Source of the DNA: Chryseobacterium tructae
GTDB taxonomy: Bacteria; Bacteroidota; Bacteroidia; Flavobacteriales; Weeksellaceae
Direction: 5' to 3'
Assembly: GCF_030409875.1 (NCBI RefSeq)
Contig: NZ_JAUFQR010000001.1
Location: 2,790,001-2,854,000, forward strand
Length of the DNA: 64,000 nt
The translations under genes and the position numbers were made by a program. Positions 20,982 to 30,318 of the stretch are shown piece after piece. Numbering within the stretch: the first letter of the stretch is position 1; each line of letters opens with the position of its first letter. Below the pieces are notes generated by a model, which saw nothing but the letters and a program-made list of their open reading frames with translations, had not been told where the DNA came from and made no database searches.

Positions 20982-20993
20982 AGTTTTATGTTT

Positions 20994-22618
20994 TTATTTT
21001 TTAATCAGCTTTGCACTCGCTGTTTTATTATTATCCGTTTTTATGGTCACTAAATAAGCTCCCTGTACCAAGGCTTGGGTATTTATCTTAGTCACTCTGT
21101 TCTTTGTTTTGAAGTTCTGAAGCTGTCTTCCGCTCATATCATACAGCATAATATCAGCTTCCTTAAAGTCAAAGCCAATTTCTACATACGCGTAATCAGA
21201 TACCGGATTCGGATAGATCTTGATGTCATATTTTTCGATCAGATCGTTTACCTGCTTGTCTCCCAGTTTCACAATCTTCCAGTTTTCTTTACCTAATTCT
21301 TTTCCACTGGTTCCAGCTAAAATGATAGAACCATCTCTATTGAGTTTCAAATCTGAAAGTCTTTCTTCTTGCTGTCTGGATTCTCCACTCACGTGTTTTC
21401 GCCATTGTTCGTTTCCGTTTCCATCCAGATACAGCATCCAGAAGGTCTCATCATCTTTTTCTATTCTTCCTTCTGCCTGGGTATAACCGCCTAACAAAAT
21501 TCCTTTTGAGGATTTGTCATCCGCTGAATGAATCACACTCATTCCCATCAGAATATCACGGTTTTTGAAATTATAAGACTTTTGCCATTGTTCATCCCCT
21601 CTTTCATTAAGAGCAATTAGCCATAGGTCTGTTCCTTCTTCAATCCCTACCGTTTTGTTTCCTGATCTTTCGGATCTGGATTCACCACCAATGATGTAGC
21701 CATTTGAAGTTAAAGCCAGCGTTCTGATATGATCGTCTGCTTTACCGCCATAGTTCTTTTCCCATTCGACTTTTCCGTTTTTATCCAGTTTAACGATCCA
21801 ATAGTCGCCTTCACCGAAGTTCTCTGTGGATTTTGCGTTGCGGGCTGTGGGGGTTGTGGTGCGAGGTTCGGGATTTGGGGTGGTTTCACGAGATTGATCT
21901 CCAGATCGCGGATCCCGAACCTCAGAACTTCTTGAATAAATTCCCAGGAGAGCTCCGCCGTCTTTGTTGGAATCATTTTCTCAACTTCGTCTAAACCTTT
22001 TCCGCCTAATACGAGTTGGGAGAGTTCTTTTCCATCTTTGTCTAGTCTGATGATCCAGACATCTTTAGAACCGTACCCTTTGGAAGAATTTTGTACATTT
22101 CCGGCAACGAAAAATCCTAAATCTGTGCTCTGAATGACTGCTTTGGCTTCTTCATCAGAAGAAGTTCCTAATGTTTTCTGCCAGATTTCATCGCCAAATT
22201 CATTGATTCGGATCAGCCAGATATCGGATCCCCCTTTGGAATCCTCTTTCTTATCCAGTCCTTTTCCTGAATAAGAGGTTCCAGCCAGTAGAAATCCTCC
22301 ATCCTGAGTGCTGACAGTAGCTGACAAGTAATCATGATTATTTCCTGAGAAATATTTCTCCCAAGCTTCTTGCCCTTGTTGGTTTAATTTAACCAAATGG
22401 AAATCGTAACCGTTCTTTGGTTTACTTCCAGCCTCCAGCTTCCCGCTTCCTGACTGTATTGAGCTTCCTGTAATAAGATACTGCTGATCGACAGTGGTAG
22501 TGACCTGACTGAGGAAATCCTGAGTAGAGGATTGGATATCTTTTTGCCAGAGAACATGCTGGGCAGATACGCCCATAGCCGTGCATAAGGTTAATGCACC
22601 GAGATAAATCTTTTTCAT
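20994..22618 (-). CDS. Secreted beta-propeller protein with T9SS sorting domain, one frameshift
   Basis: About 540 residues. It has a signal peptide (M-K-K-I-Y-L-G-A-L ending V-S-A-Q), then repeated blades with G-G-F-L-L-A-G-T-S and D-I-W-L-I-R-I motifs (D-V-W-I-I-R-L, D-L-W-L-I-A-L). It ends with a T9SS type A sorting domain (I-K-I-Y-P-N-P-V-S-D to S-A-K-L-I-K-K). The frame breaks near 21978, where one A joins V-E-K-N to D-S-N-K-D-G-G. After repair, all downstream blades, including the stretch between 21548 and 21770, are in one frame. It lies 12 bases before the TcB-like gene and may help display or export the RHS proteins. A linker between blades contains a 12-bp inverted repeat. Confidence 0.8.
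21863..21923. repeat. In-gene inverted repeat inside the propeller protein
   Basis: GAGGTTCGGGAT at 21863-21874 and its exact reverse complement at 21912-21923, separated by 37 bases. The segment encodes a Pro/Thr/Arg-rich linker unlike the surrounding blades and may be a small inserted palindromic element kept in frame. Confidence 0.6.
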
Positions 22619-22829
22619 TTTGTGTTATTTTTGAGCTGAATACTTATTTTTTCAACTTTTCTAAAATTAATATTTTTTTTTACATAAACTTCACTTTATT
22701 ATGATTTAACACGTAACATTTGTATAAATCAAGCATTTTTAATTAGTATTTACCATTTTCAATCATCCTTACACAAAGCTAACACAATGGCACGACAGAA
22801 CCTGTCGCATTTAATTTTCTCCATAAAAA

Positions 22830-22853
22830 AACCTTTGAAAAATTTCAAAGGTT
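22830..22853 (-). terminator. Terminator of the his operon
   Basis: AACCTTTGAAA and TTTCAAAGGTT arms with a short loop and a T run on the minus strand, directly after the hisIE stop codon. Confidence 0.8.
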
Positions 22854-23440
22854 TATTGATTTCTGCTTTGGAGAACATCTTCAATTTCTTCCAACGAAAA
22901 TCCTTTTGCTTTTAGTAAGATGAGTAAGTGATATAAGAGATCTGCTGCTTCATTTTTAAAGAGCAATTCATTATCATCCTTCGCTTCAATAACCAGCTCT
23001 ACCGCTTCCTCGCCTACTTTTTGAGCCATTTTATTCATTCCTCTCTGATAAAGTGAGTAGGTATAAGATCCATCAACTTTACCATCAATCCTTTGAGATA
23101 TTGTCTCTTCCAGTTCATATAAAAACCCTTTTGCCTCCTTGCCACCAAAACAACTGAAACTTCCTGTGTGACATACTACATTAGTGGGAACGGCTTTAAT
23201 CAGTACTGTATCCTGATCACAATCTATAGCTATATTTTTCACTGTTAAAAAATTACCGGATTCTTCTCCTTTTGTCCAAAGCCTATTTTTAGAACGGCTG
23301 AAAAATGTCACCACTTTTTCTTTTTTTGTTTTCTCAAAAGCTTCTTCATTCATATAGCCCAGCATTAAAACCTGCAAGGTTCGGTCGTCCTGAATCACTA
23401 CGGGAACTAGACCATTATCTTTATTAAAATCAATATTCAT
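22853..23440 (-). CDS. hisIE: Bifunctional phosphoribosyl-AMP cyclohydrolase / phosphoribosyl-ATP pyrophosphatase
   Basis: This 195-residue fusion carries out steps 2 and 3 of histidine synthesis. The N-terminal cyclohydrolase part has D-C-D-Q-D and C-H-T-G-S-F-S-C (metal-binding residues). The C-terminal pyrophosphatase part (from about residue 105) has [12 protein letters not shown] and N-E-A-A-D-L-L-Y-H. It is the last gene of the his operon and overlaps hisF by four bases, which implies translational coupling. Confidence 0.97.
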   Translation of the reverse strand: MNIDFNKDNGLVPVVIQDDRTLQVLMLGYMNEEAFEKTKKEKVVTFFSRSKNRLWTKGEESGNFLTVKNIAIDCDQDTVLIKAVPTNVVCHTGSFSCFGGKEAKGFLYELEETISQRIDGKVDGSYTYSLYQRGMNKMAQKVGEEAVELVIEAKDDNELLFKNEAADLLYHLLILLKAKGFSLEEIEDVLQSRNQ

Positions 23441-24189
23441 CGTACCTCTATTTTTTGAGTTTTTAATTGTTGTTTTAAATCCTGAATCCCAATTTCATTA
23501 AAGTGGAATATACTGGCTGCCAAAGCTCCTGTGGCTTTAGTCTCATTAAATACTTTAACAAAATCATTTACAGTTCCTGCTCCGCCTGAAGCAATAACAG
23601 GAATGGTAACTTGCTCTGAAACTTCTTTTGTGATAGCAAGATCAAAACCATTTTTGGTTCCGTCGCCATCCATAGAGGTTAAAAGAATTTCACCTGCTCC
23701 TAAAGCTTCAGCCCTCTTAGCCCAGACTACCGTATCCAACTCTGTGGCCTCTCTTCCACCTTTAATGTGAACAAGATTTGTTTCTCCTACTTTCTTGGTA
23801 TCAATGGCGACAACAACACATTGGCTTCCAAATTCATTCGCCAACTCAGAGATCAGCTTAGGATCTTTTACTGCTGAAGAATTGATACTGATCTTATCTG
23901 CTCCTGCTTCCAAAAGCTTTCTCACATCTTCTACAGAGGCAACTCCGCCCCCAACAGTAAATGGAATACTCAATTCTCTGGCTATATTCCTAACCAGCTC
24001 CACAAATGTTTTCCGGTTTTCAATAGTAGCTGTAATATCAAGAAAAACAAGCTCATCAGCGCCCTCCTCTTCATATTTCTTAGCCAATACCACAGGATCG
24101 CCCGCATTTTTCAGATCCTCAAAATTGATTCCCTTCACTGTGCTTCCATCTTTAATATCCAAACATGGAATAATTCTTTTTTTAAGCAT
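23437..24189 (-). CDS. hisF: Imidazole glycerol phosphate synthase, cyclase subunit
   Basis: I choose the start [12 protein letters not shown] (24189) because it gives the normal length of 250 residues and the usual N-terminus. The longer frame to 24234 would run into hisA. The (beta-alpha)8 barrel shows the catalytic aspartates in C-L-D-I-K-D-G and V-A-I-D-T-K. Phosphate-binding stretches T-V-G-G-G and A-S-G-G-A-G are also present. It works with HisH to form imidazole glycerol phosphate and AICAR. It overlaps hisA by 8 bases. Confidence 0.97.
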   Translation of the reverse strand: MLKKRIIPCLDIKDGSTVKGINFEDLKNAGDPVVLAKKYEEEGADELVFLDITATIENRKTFVELVRNIARELSIPFTVGGGVASVEDVRKLLEAGADKISINSSAVKDPKLISELANEFGSQCVVVAIDTKKVGETNLVHIKGGREATELDTVVWAKRAEALGAGEILLTSMDGDGTKNGFDLAITKEVSEQVTIPVIASGGAGTVNDFVKVFNETKATGALAASIFHFNEIGIQDLKQQLKTQKIEVR

Positions 24190-24904
24190 TTTCAATAAAA
24201 TTTTGAAGTTGTTGAAGGCTAATTTTTCCTTCATAAATCGCTTTTCCGATAATTGTTCCCGAGCATCCTATATCTTTCATTTTATAGACATCTTTAATCC
24301 CAGAAATACCACCGCTGGCAACCAGTTGTAATGAGGTTTTATATAAAATTTCAATATAAAGGCCCGTTGAAGGTCCTTCCAGCATTCCATCCTTTGAAAT
24401 ATCGGTGCATATTGTAGTTTGCATCCCATTTTTCTGATAATCAAGAATAAAATCTATGATATCCAGATTACTTTCTTCCTGCCAACCGGAAGTTTTGATC
24501 TTTCTGTTTTCACAATCTGCTCCCAAAATAATTTTTTCAGCACCATATTGTTCAATGATTTTGAGACAAAACTCAGGATCCTGTACAGCAATACTCCCTA
24601 ATGTGATCTGTTTTGCACCACAATTAAAGGCTGTTTCAATGTCTGCTGAAGTTTTTAATCCACCTCCAAAGTCAATGTGTAACGCAGTGGATTTCGCAAT
24701 ATCTTCCAACACTTTCTGATTCACAATATGCTTAGATTTAGCCCCGTCAAGATCCACCAGGTGAAGAAATTGAATCCCAAAGTCTTCAAATTCACGGGCT
24801 ACTTCTACAGGATCTTCATTGTATATTTTCTTGGTGTTGTAGTCTCCTTTAGACAAACGAACACATTTTCCATCAATGATGTCAATAGCAGGAATAATCT
24901 TCAT
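24182..24904 (-). CDS. hisA: ProFAR isomerase
   Basis: This 240-residue (beta-alpha)8-barrel enzyme opens the ribose of ProFAR. It starts [17 protein letters not shown] with the catalytic Asp in A-I-D, and carries T-D-I-S-K-D-G (second catalytic Asp) and phosphate-binding D-F-G-G-G and A-S-G-G-I. It overlaps hisH by one base and hisF by 8. Confidence 0.97.
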   Translation of the reverse strand: MKIIPAIDIIDGKCVRLSKGDYNTKKIYNEDPVEVAREFEDFGIQFLHLVDLDGAKSKHIVNQKVLEDIAKSTALHIDFGGGLKTSADIETAFNCGAKQITLGSIAVQDPEFCLKIIEQYGAEKIILGADCENRKIKTSGWQEESNLDIIDFILDYQKNGMQTTICTDISKDGMLEGPSTGLYIEILYKTSLQLVASGGISGIKDVYKMKDIGCSGTIIGKAIYEGKISLQQLQNFIENA

Positions 24905-25485
24905 TACGACAAGTTTATAAAGTTACTAAGTATTTGATTTCCTACACTTCCTGATTTCTCCGGGTGAAACTGAACTGCATAAAAGTTATCTTTCTGCAGA
25001 GAAGCACTGAACGGAAGAATGTAATCACATACCGAAGTGGTAAATTCAGACAATTCACAGTAATAGCTGTGAACAAAGTACACATCATTTTCAGATTCTA
25101 TTTCAGAAAACAATAATGAATCTGGATTTGAAACAGAGTTCCATCCCATCTGAGGTACCAGTTCCAGCGCAGGGAATCTTTTAACACGGATATCAAAAAT
25201 ACCCATTCCCTCTGTATTTCCTTCTTCATTTTCCTTACACATCAGCTGCATTCCCAAACAGATTCCCAAAACAGGTTGTTTTAATGTTGGAATAAGTTGA
25301 TCCAATCCTTTTTCTTTTAATAATTTCATTGTTGATGAAGCTTCCCCTACACCCGGAAAAATCACCTTATCTGCTTTCATGATAAGTTCAGGGTCGTCAG
25401 TGATGACTGAGTCGATATTTAGCCTATTTAAGGCGTTCTGTACGGAGCTTACATTGCCACCGTTGTATTTTATTATTGCAATCAT
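24904..25485 (-). CDS. hisH: Imidazole glycerol phosphate synthase, glutaminase subunit
   Basis: A 193-residue class I glutamine amidotransferase. The nucleophile is the Cys in G-I-C-L-G-M-Q; the His and Glu of the triad are in Q-F-H-P-E-K-S. It supplies ammonia to HisF. It sits 191 bases after hisB; that gap shows no gene and no obvious terminator, so it is probably still co-transcribed. Confidence 0.97.
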   Translation of the reverse strand: MIAIIKYNGGNVSSVQNALNRLNIDSVITDDPELIMKADKVIFPGVGEASSTMKLLKEKGLDQLIPTLKQPVLGICLGMQLMCKENEEGNTEGMGIFDIRVKRFPALELVPQMGWNSVSNPDSLLFSEIESENDVYFVHSYYCELSEFTTSVCDYILPFSASLQKDNFYAVQFHPEKSGSVGNQILSNFINLS

Positions 25486-25676
25486 AAGGTCTTTACTATT
25501 TATTTATCTGCATTTACCGTTATTTTTAAACCATTAAGAATATTAAGAACATACCTGAATCTATATTTCTCAGCCGCATTCTTATTCACTTTTGACGAAA
25601 CTTAACTTGTATTAAAATCTTCCATTTTCTTAATGATCAAATATTTACAGTTGATGTTATTCAATCTTCTGCTTAC

Positions 25677-26771
25677 TTATAAACTTCCTTTGGTTGAAGG
25701 CAAATTATAGTTGCTGTCAGATTGGTTCACTGCCATTTTTACTGCTTTAGCAAAAGCTTTGAAGATAGATTCAATTTTGTGGTGTTCATTCTCTCCTTCT
25801 GCTTTAATATTTAAATTCGTTTTTGAAGAATCAGTAAAAGATTTAAAAAAGTGGAAAAACATTTCTGTAGGCACATCTCCTATTTTTTCTCTTTTAAAAT
25901 CGGCATCCCAGACCAGCCATGGCCTTCCTCCAAAATCAATCGCAACCTGGGATAGGCAATCGTCCATTGGAAGCAGGAAGCCATACCTTTCAATTCCTTT
26001 TTTCTTTCCTAATGCTTTTAAAATAGCTTCTCCCAATACAATTCCTGTATCTTCAACCGTGTGGTGCTCGTCAACCATCAGATCCCCATTTACTTTGATG
26101 GTAAGATCCATATTACCGTGTCTTGCAATCTGATCCAGCATGTGGTCAAAAAAGTGAAGACCTGTGGAGATTTCCGACTTTCCTTTCCCATCGAGATTCA
26201 CCTCAATTTCTATTTCAGTTTCATTGGTCTTTCTGGAGACTTTGGCCCTTCTCATTCCTGTCTTTAAAAACTGATAAATGTCTCTCCATTCCGTTGCATT
26301 AAGGCTTGCCTCTTCATTAAAGCTTTGGTTTAGAAAAATAGATTTAGATCCCAAATTTTTAGCAAGTTGCACATCAGTACTTCGATCACCAATTACATAG
26401 GAATTTTCCAGATCATAATCACCATAAATATATTTTGCCAGCATTCCTGTTCCTGGTTTTCGGGTAGGTAAATTTTCATGTTCAAAACTTTTATCAATCA
26501 AAATATCACTGAAAATAATTCCTTCATTTTCAAATGCCCGCATCATTTTTTCATGGGGCTTTGTAAAAGTATCCAAAGGAAAACTTTCGGTTCCTAAACC
26601 GTCCTGATTGGTCACCATCACCAACTCATAATCCAGCTCATTGACTATTTTGGAAAGGTTTTGGAAAACTCCCGGATAAAACTCTAACTTTTCCAATGAA
26701 TCTACTTGAAAATCTGTTGGTGGCTCAATGATCAGAGTACCATCACGATCGATAAATAATACTTTTTTCAT
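25677..26771 (-). CDS. hisB: Bifunctional histidinol-phosphatase / imidazoleglycerol-phosphate dehydratase
   Basis: A 364-residue fusion. Residues 1-165 form a HAD phosphatase (F-I-D-R-D-G-T-L-I, with the nucleophile Asp, and G-D-R-S-T-D-V). From about residue 175 there is the dehydratase domain with H-F-F-D-H-M-L-D-Q and D-E-H-H-T-V-E-D-T and a later H-H-K-I-E-S metal motif. It catalyses steps 6 and 8 of histidine synthesis. It lies two bases after hisC. Confidence 0.97.
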   Translation of the reverse strand: MKKVLFIDRDGTLIIEPPTDFQVDSLEKLEFYPGVFQNLSKIVNELDYELVMVTNQDGLGTESFPLDTFTKPHEKMMRAFENEGIIFSDILIDKSFEHENLPTRKPGTGMLAKYIYGDYDLENSYVIGDRSTDVQLAKNLGSKSIFLNQSFNEEASLNATEWRDIYQFLKTGMRRAKVSRKTNETEIEIEVNLDGKGKSEISTGLHFFDHMLDQIARHGNMDLTIKVNGDLMVDEHHTVEDTGIVLGEAILKALGKKKGIERYGFLLPMDDCLSQVAIDFGGRPWLVWDADFKREKIGDVPTEMFFHFFKSFTDSSKTNLNIKAEGENEHHKIESIFKAFAKAVKMAVNQSDSNYNLPSTKGSL

Positions 26772-26773
26772 CT

Positions 26774-27799
26774 TTATATATTTTTTAAAAGATTAACCAA
26801 TTTTTCATTCTCCTGACGATTGCCTACATTGATTCTAATGCATCCAGGGATAGCCGGATCTCTTCTGCTGGTTAAAATTTCCTGTTCCAGCATTTGGTTA
26901 TATACCTTTTCTATATTTTTCATTTTAATCAAAAAGAAGTTGGCATCTGTTGGAAATACTTTGGAAATACATTCGATATCGTTAAACTGATTTTGAAGCC
27001 ATGCACGCTCTGCCACAATATTGTTTACATTCTCTTTCAATTTATTTTCATCCTCAAGGGCATTCAGAATCAGCTCCTGACTTAATGCATTGACGTTATA
27101 AGGGGCTTTTACGGTATTAATCAGCTGAATAATCTCTTCTGAAGCATACGCTACACCTACTCTTGCTCCCGCAATTCCCCAAGCTTTTGAAAAGGTCTGA
27201 AGAACAATAAGATTGGGATACTGAGCCAGAAGCTCCAAGCTAGATTTTTTCCCTGAAAACTCAATATATGCTTCGTCCACCACCACAATTCCGTTAAAGT
27301 TCTGCAGGTAGAATTCAATATCATCAATACTGTTTCCTGTTGGATTGTTCGGGGAACATAGGAAGAAAACCTTAATGGATTCTTCTTTAATTATATTTAA
27401 AAAATCCTCTTTTACAATATCAAAATTCTCATCCAGATTTAATTGTAAAACCCTATTTTCATTGATAGTAGCATAAAATCCATACATTGCGAAAGAAGGA
27501 TTCATCATTAAAATAGCATCTTTTTTAGGTTCACAGAAGATCTTAATAATTAAATCGATCAATTCATCACTTCCATTTCCTATAGCGATCTGTTCCGGAG
27601 AGAGATTTCTAAGACTTGCTAAACTATTTTTAAGCTTTTTCTGGGTAGAATCCGGGTAACGGTTCCATTCTCCAAAGGGAGATTCATTAGCATCTAAAAA
27701 GGTAGGTTCATTAAATTCATTATAATCTCTGAAACTTATGTATGGTTTCAATTTTAAAATATTGTCTCTTACTAATGTATTGATACTGATTGTGTTCAT
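26774..27799 (-). CDS. hisC: Histidinol-phosphate aminotransferase
   Basis: A 341-residue class II PLP aminotransferase. Visible motifs are G-N-G-S-D-E-L-I near residue 75, [15 protein letters not shown] and [11 protein letters not shown], whose lysine binds PLP. It transfers an amino group to imidazole acetol phosphate. It lies four bases after hisD. Confidence 0.97.
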   Translation of the reverse strand: MNTISINTLVRDNILKLKPYISFRDYNEFNEPTFLDANESPFGEWNRYPDSTQKKLKNSLASLRNLSPEQIAIGNGSDELIDLIIKIFCEPKKDAILMMNPSFAMYGFYATINENRVLQLNLDENFDIVKEDFLNIIKEESIKVFFLCSPNNPTGNSIDDIEFYLQNFNGIVVVDEAYIEFSGKKSSLELLAQYPNLIVLQTFSKAWGIAGARVGVAYASEEIIQLINTVKAPYNVNALSQELILNALEDENKLKENVNNIVAERAWLQNQFNDIECISKVFPTDANFFLIKMKNIEKVYNQMLEQEILTSRRDPAIPGCIRINVGNRQENEKLVNLLKNI

Positions 27800-27803
27800 T
27801 GTA

Positions 27804-29078
27804 TTATTTTAATCTTATTGATACTGCATTTTTGTGGGCAAAAAGGCCTTCTGCTTCTGCCATTATTTCTATTGTTTTCCCCAGATTCTGAAGTCCTTTC
27901 TTTGATAGATACTGAAAGGTAATTTTCTTTACAAAACTGTCCAGAGATACGCCACTGTAATTCTTTGCGTAAGCGTTAGTAGGAAGAGTGTGATTCGTCC
28001 CACTCGCATAGTCTCCGGCACTTTCACAAGAATAATTTCCAAGAAATACAGAGCCTGCATTCTGGATCATCGGAATATATTTTTCAAATTCTCCGATGGC
28101 CAGGATAAGGTGTTCCGGGGCATATAGATTGCTAAACTCTACAGCTTCTTCAAGACTATTTAATAGTATAAAACTACTATTTTCAAGTGCTTTTCCAGCC
28201 ATTTCATTTCTTGGTAATTTTTTGACTTGCTGCTCAATAGACCCAATCGTTTCATTAAAAACTTTAAGATCAGTTGTGAGAAAAATAACTTGGCTATCAC
28301 TACCGTGTTCTGCCTGAGAAAGCAAATCTGCAGCGCAAAATTCAGGAATAGCTTGCTCATCCGCAATCACAAGAACCTCACTGGGACCCGCCGGCATATC
28401 GATCGCGACTCCATAATGTTGGGCATACTCTTTGGCTGCCACCACGAATTGATTTCCTGGGCCAAAAATCTTAGATACTTTCGGAATACTTTCCGTTCCC
28501 AGAGTCATTGCAGCAATGGCCTGAGCGCCTCCTGTTTTAAAAATCTTTGAAACCCCACAAAGCTTGGCAGCATATAAAATAGCAGGATTCACAGCGCCGT
28601 TGTTGTCCGGTGGTGTACAAAGAATAATCTCTTTACATCCTGCGATATTAGCGGGTACTGCAAGCATCAGTACTGTTGAAAATAAAGGTGCTGTTCCTCC
28701 CGGAATATAAATTCCTACGTTTTCTATTGCTCTGTTTTCTCTCCAGCAGATCACCCCTTTTGTCGTTTCAATCTTCTGGATCTCCGGATTTTGTGAAATG
28801 TGAAATTTAAAGATGTTATCTTTTGCCTTTTGGATGGCCTTTTTTAGTTCCTTACTTATTTGATTTTCAGAATTGTTAATTTCATCTTCTGTAACGCTAA
28901 CCTCTTTAGTTTCTGCTTTATCAAATTTTTTATTGAATGCTATTAAAGCTTGATCTCCATTCCTTTCAACTTCAGCAAATATTTTGGCAATCAGTCCGGA
29001 AATTTCTGCTCTTTCAAAAACAGGACGTTTTACGAGCTCTGACCATGTATTTTTTGTTGGATATCGATATATTTTCAT
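27804..29078 (-). CDS. hisD: Histidinol dehydrogenase
   Basis: A 424-residue enzyme of normal length that oxidises histidinol to histidine in two NAD-dependent steps. Characteristic stretches are Y-I-P-G-G-T-A-P-L-F-S, F-G-P-G-N-Q-F-V, D-M-P-A-G-P-S-E, the zinc-site region S-Q-A-E-H-G-S-D-S and Y-A-P-E-H-L near the end. It lies between hisG (134-base gap) and hisC. Confidence 0.97.
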   Translation of the reverse strand: MKIYRYPTKNTWSELVKRPVFERAEISGLIAKIFAEVERNGDQALIAFNKKFDKAETKEVSVTEDEINNSENQISKELKKAIQKAKDNIFKFHISQNPEIQKIETTKGVICWRENRAIENVGIYIPGGTAPLFSTVLMLAVPANIAGCKEIILCTPPDNNGAVNPAILYAAKLCGVSKIFKTGGAQAIAAMTLGTESIPKVSKIFGPGNQFVVAAKEYAQHYGVAIDMPAGPSEVLVIADEQAIPEFCAADLLSQAEHGSDSQVIFLTTDLKVFNETIGSIEQQVKKLPRNEMAGKALENSSFILLNSLEEAVEFSNLYAPEHLILAIGEFEKYIPMIQNAGSVFLGNYSCESAGDYASGTNHTLPTNAYAKNYSGVSLDSFVKKITFQYLSKKGLQNLGKTIEIMAEAEGLFAHKNAVSIRLK

Positions 29079-29212
29079 CTGTATTATTTTTTTCTTAGTA
29101 CCTATTGATTGTTGTCTTTTTAAGCCATTAAGATCTTTATGTGATCTATTAAACTTAACTTATCTTAATTTTTCTTTACTGTACTTGTCTTAACTGTTCC
29201 TTAAATTGTGTT

Positions 29213-30070
29213 TTAAATAACCATCTTATCAATGGGAATAATAAGAATATCCTGAGCTCCGTTTTCTTTCAGCTCATCAATCACTTCCCAGAATCTTTCC
29301 TGATCAATTACTGAATGAATACTACTCCAGCCCTCTTCTGCCAATGGAATTACTGTAGGGCTTTTCAACACGGGCAGTACACCTGCTACTTTTTGAATCT
29401 TATCATTGGGAACATTCATCAGAATGTATTTTGAATTTTTTGCTTTTAAGACGGCTTTGATTCTGAAAAGAAATTTATCGAGAATCAAAGCTTTTTCAGA
29501 TGACAATTGTGGAGTCTGAGCCAAAACAGCTTCTGATTTTAAAAGAGTTACTGTTTCTCTCAGTCCATTCTTGAATAAGGTACTTCCGGAGCTTACAATA
29601 TCACAAATTCCGTCTGCAAGTCCAATGTTTGGAGCAATTTCTACAGAACCGGAAATAACGTGGATATCCGAAGTAATTCCTTTGGTTTCTAAAAAATTCT
29701 TAAGGGTGTTGGGGTATGATGTGGCAATTTTTCGGCCTTGGAAGTAGCCCAGATCATCGGTTTCAATCTCTTTGGGAACAGCGATGGATACACGGCATTT
29801 TGAAAAGCCCAGCTTCTCAACGATCTGGATCTTTTTTTGTTTTTCAATTAATAGATTTTCGCCGACTATAGCTACATCCACCACACCATCTTCAAGGTAT
29901 TGGGGAATATCTGAATTCCGGAGATACATGATTTCCATCGGGAAGTTATCTACGGAAACTTTAAGCTGGTCTTTTCCGTTGTTAACAAAGATTCCGCAGT
30001 CTTTAAGGAGCTGTAGGGATTCTTCGTATAAACGGCCACTTTTCTGAATCGCAATTTTTAATTTACTCAT
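29213..30070 (-). CDS. hisG: ATP phosphoribosyltransferase (long form)
   Basis: First enzyme of histidine synthesis, at 285 residues the long form with a C-terminal regulatory ACT-like domain (from about residue 215), so no HisZ partner is needed. Visible motifs: A-I-Q-K-S-G-R-L-Y-E-E-S at the N-terminus, D-V-A-I-V-G-E-N-L, and the PRPP-binding D-G-I-C-D-I-V-S-S-G-S-T-L. Feedback control by histidine is expected for this form. It is the first structural gene and follows the leader and attenuator at 30141-30265. Confidence 0.97.
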   Translation of the reverse strand: MSKLKIAIQKSGRLYEESLQLLKDCGIFVNNGKDQLKVSVDNFPMEIMYLRNSDIPQYLEDGVVDVAIVGENLLIEKQKKIQIVEKLGFSKCRVSIAVPKEIETDDLGYFQGRKIATSYPNTLKNFLETKGITSDIHVISGSVEIAPNIGLADGICDIVSSGSTLFKNGLRETVTLLKSEAVLAQTPQLSSEKALILDKFLFRIKAVLKAKNSKYILMNVPNDKIQKVAGVLPVLKSPTVIPLAEEGWSSIHSVIDQERFWEVIDELKENGAQDILIIPIDKMVI

Positions 30071-30140
30071 TTCGTCTTTTTTGAGTCCGAGTAAATAAAA
30101 ACTGATCTGTTGAAATTTCTGAGGAGAATTCAGGAAACAA

Positions 30141-30170
30141 AAAAACCGTCTACTTACTCAGACGGTTTTT
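30141..30170 (-). terminator. Attenuator terminator of the his operon
   Basis: On the minus strand AAAAACCGTCT and AGACGGTTTTT arms flank an 8-base loop, followed by a T run. It lies between the leader peptide stop (30215) and the hisG start (30070), the right place for a transcription attenuator. Confidence 0.85.
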
Positions 30171-30214
30171 AATTATTTTTGATTTTAGCATCAACAAATA
30201 TCAATCAATTCCGC

Positions 30215-30265
30215 CTAACAGAGATGATGATAATAATGATGTAATGCTAAAAATATTGGTTTCAT
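30215..30265 (-). CDS. hisL: Histidine operon leader peptide
   Basis: A 16-codon frame encodes MKPIFLALHHYYHHLC and then TAG. Four of 16 codons are His, in two pairs split by two Tyr codons. It starts 18 bases after a TAnnTTTG promoter box and is followed 45 bases later by a terminator hairpin and then hisG. This is the classic layout in which ribosome stalling at His codons prevents terminator formation when histidyl-tRNA is scarce. The antiterminator pairing was not worked out in detail. Confidence 0.85.
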   Translation of the reverse strand: MKPIFLALHHYYHHLC

Positions 30266-30282
30266 TGTATTGAATTATGATG

Positions 30283-30290
30283 CAAATGTA
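30283..30290 (-). promoter_or_regulatory. Promoter -7 box of the his operon
   Basis: TACATTTG on the minus strand fits the Bacteroidota -7 consensus TAnnTTTG and lies 18 bases before the leader start codon. It overlaps the right end of a perfect inverted repeat (30286-30314). No clear -33 TTTG is seen. Confidence 0.6.
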
Positions 30291-30314
30291 GGATTTATTT
30301 TTAAAATCCTACAT
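30286..30314. repeat. Perfect 11-bp inverted repeat at the his promoter
   Basis: ATGTAGGATTT and AAATCCTACAT separated by 7 bases. It can act as terminator for the glycosyltransferase gene ending at 30319, with A/T tails, or as an operator over the his promoter. The sequence does not decide between these. Confidence 0.6.
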
Positions 30315-30318
30315 TTTT

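Noticed and set aside
24456..24719. Plus-strand ORFs across the his operon (for example 23531-23770, 23795-24331, 24456-24719)
   Set aside because: They are antisense to well-supported his genes and have no protein-like features.
30215..30240. ATGATGATAATAATG-like repeats as a microsatellite
   Set aside because: They are the His and Tyr codons of the his leader peptide read on the other strand.
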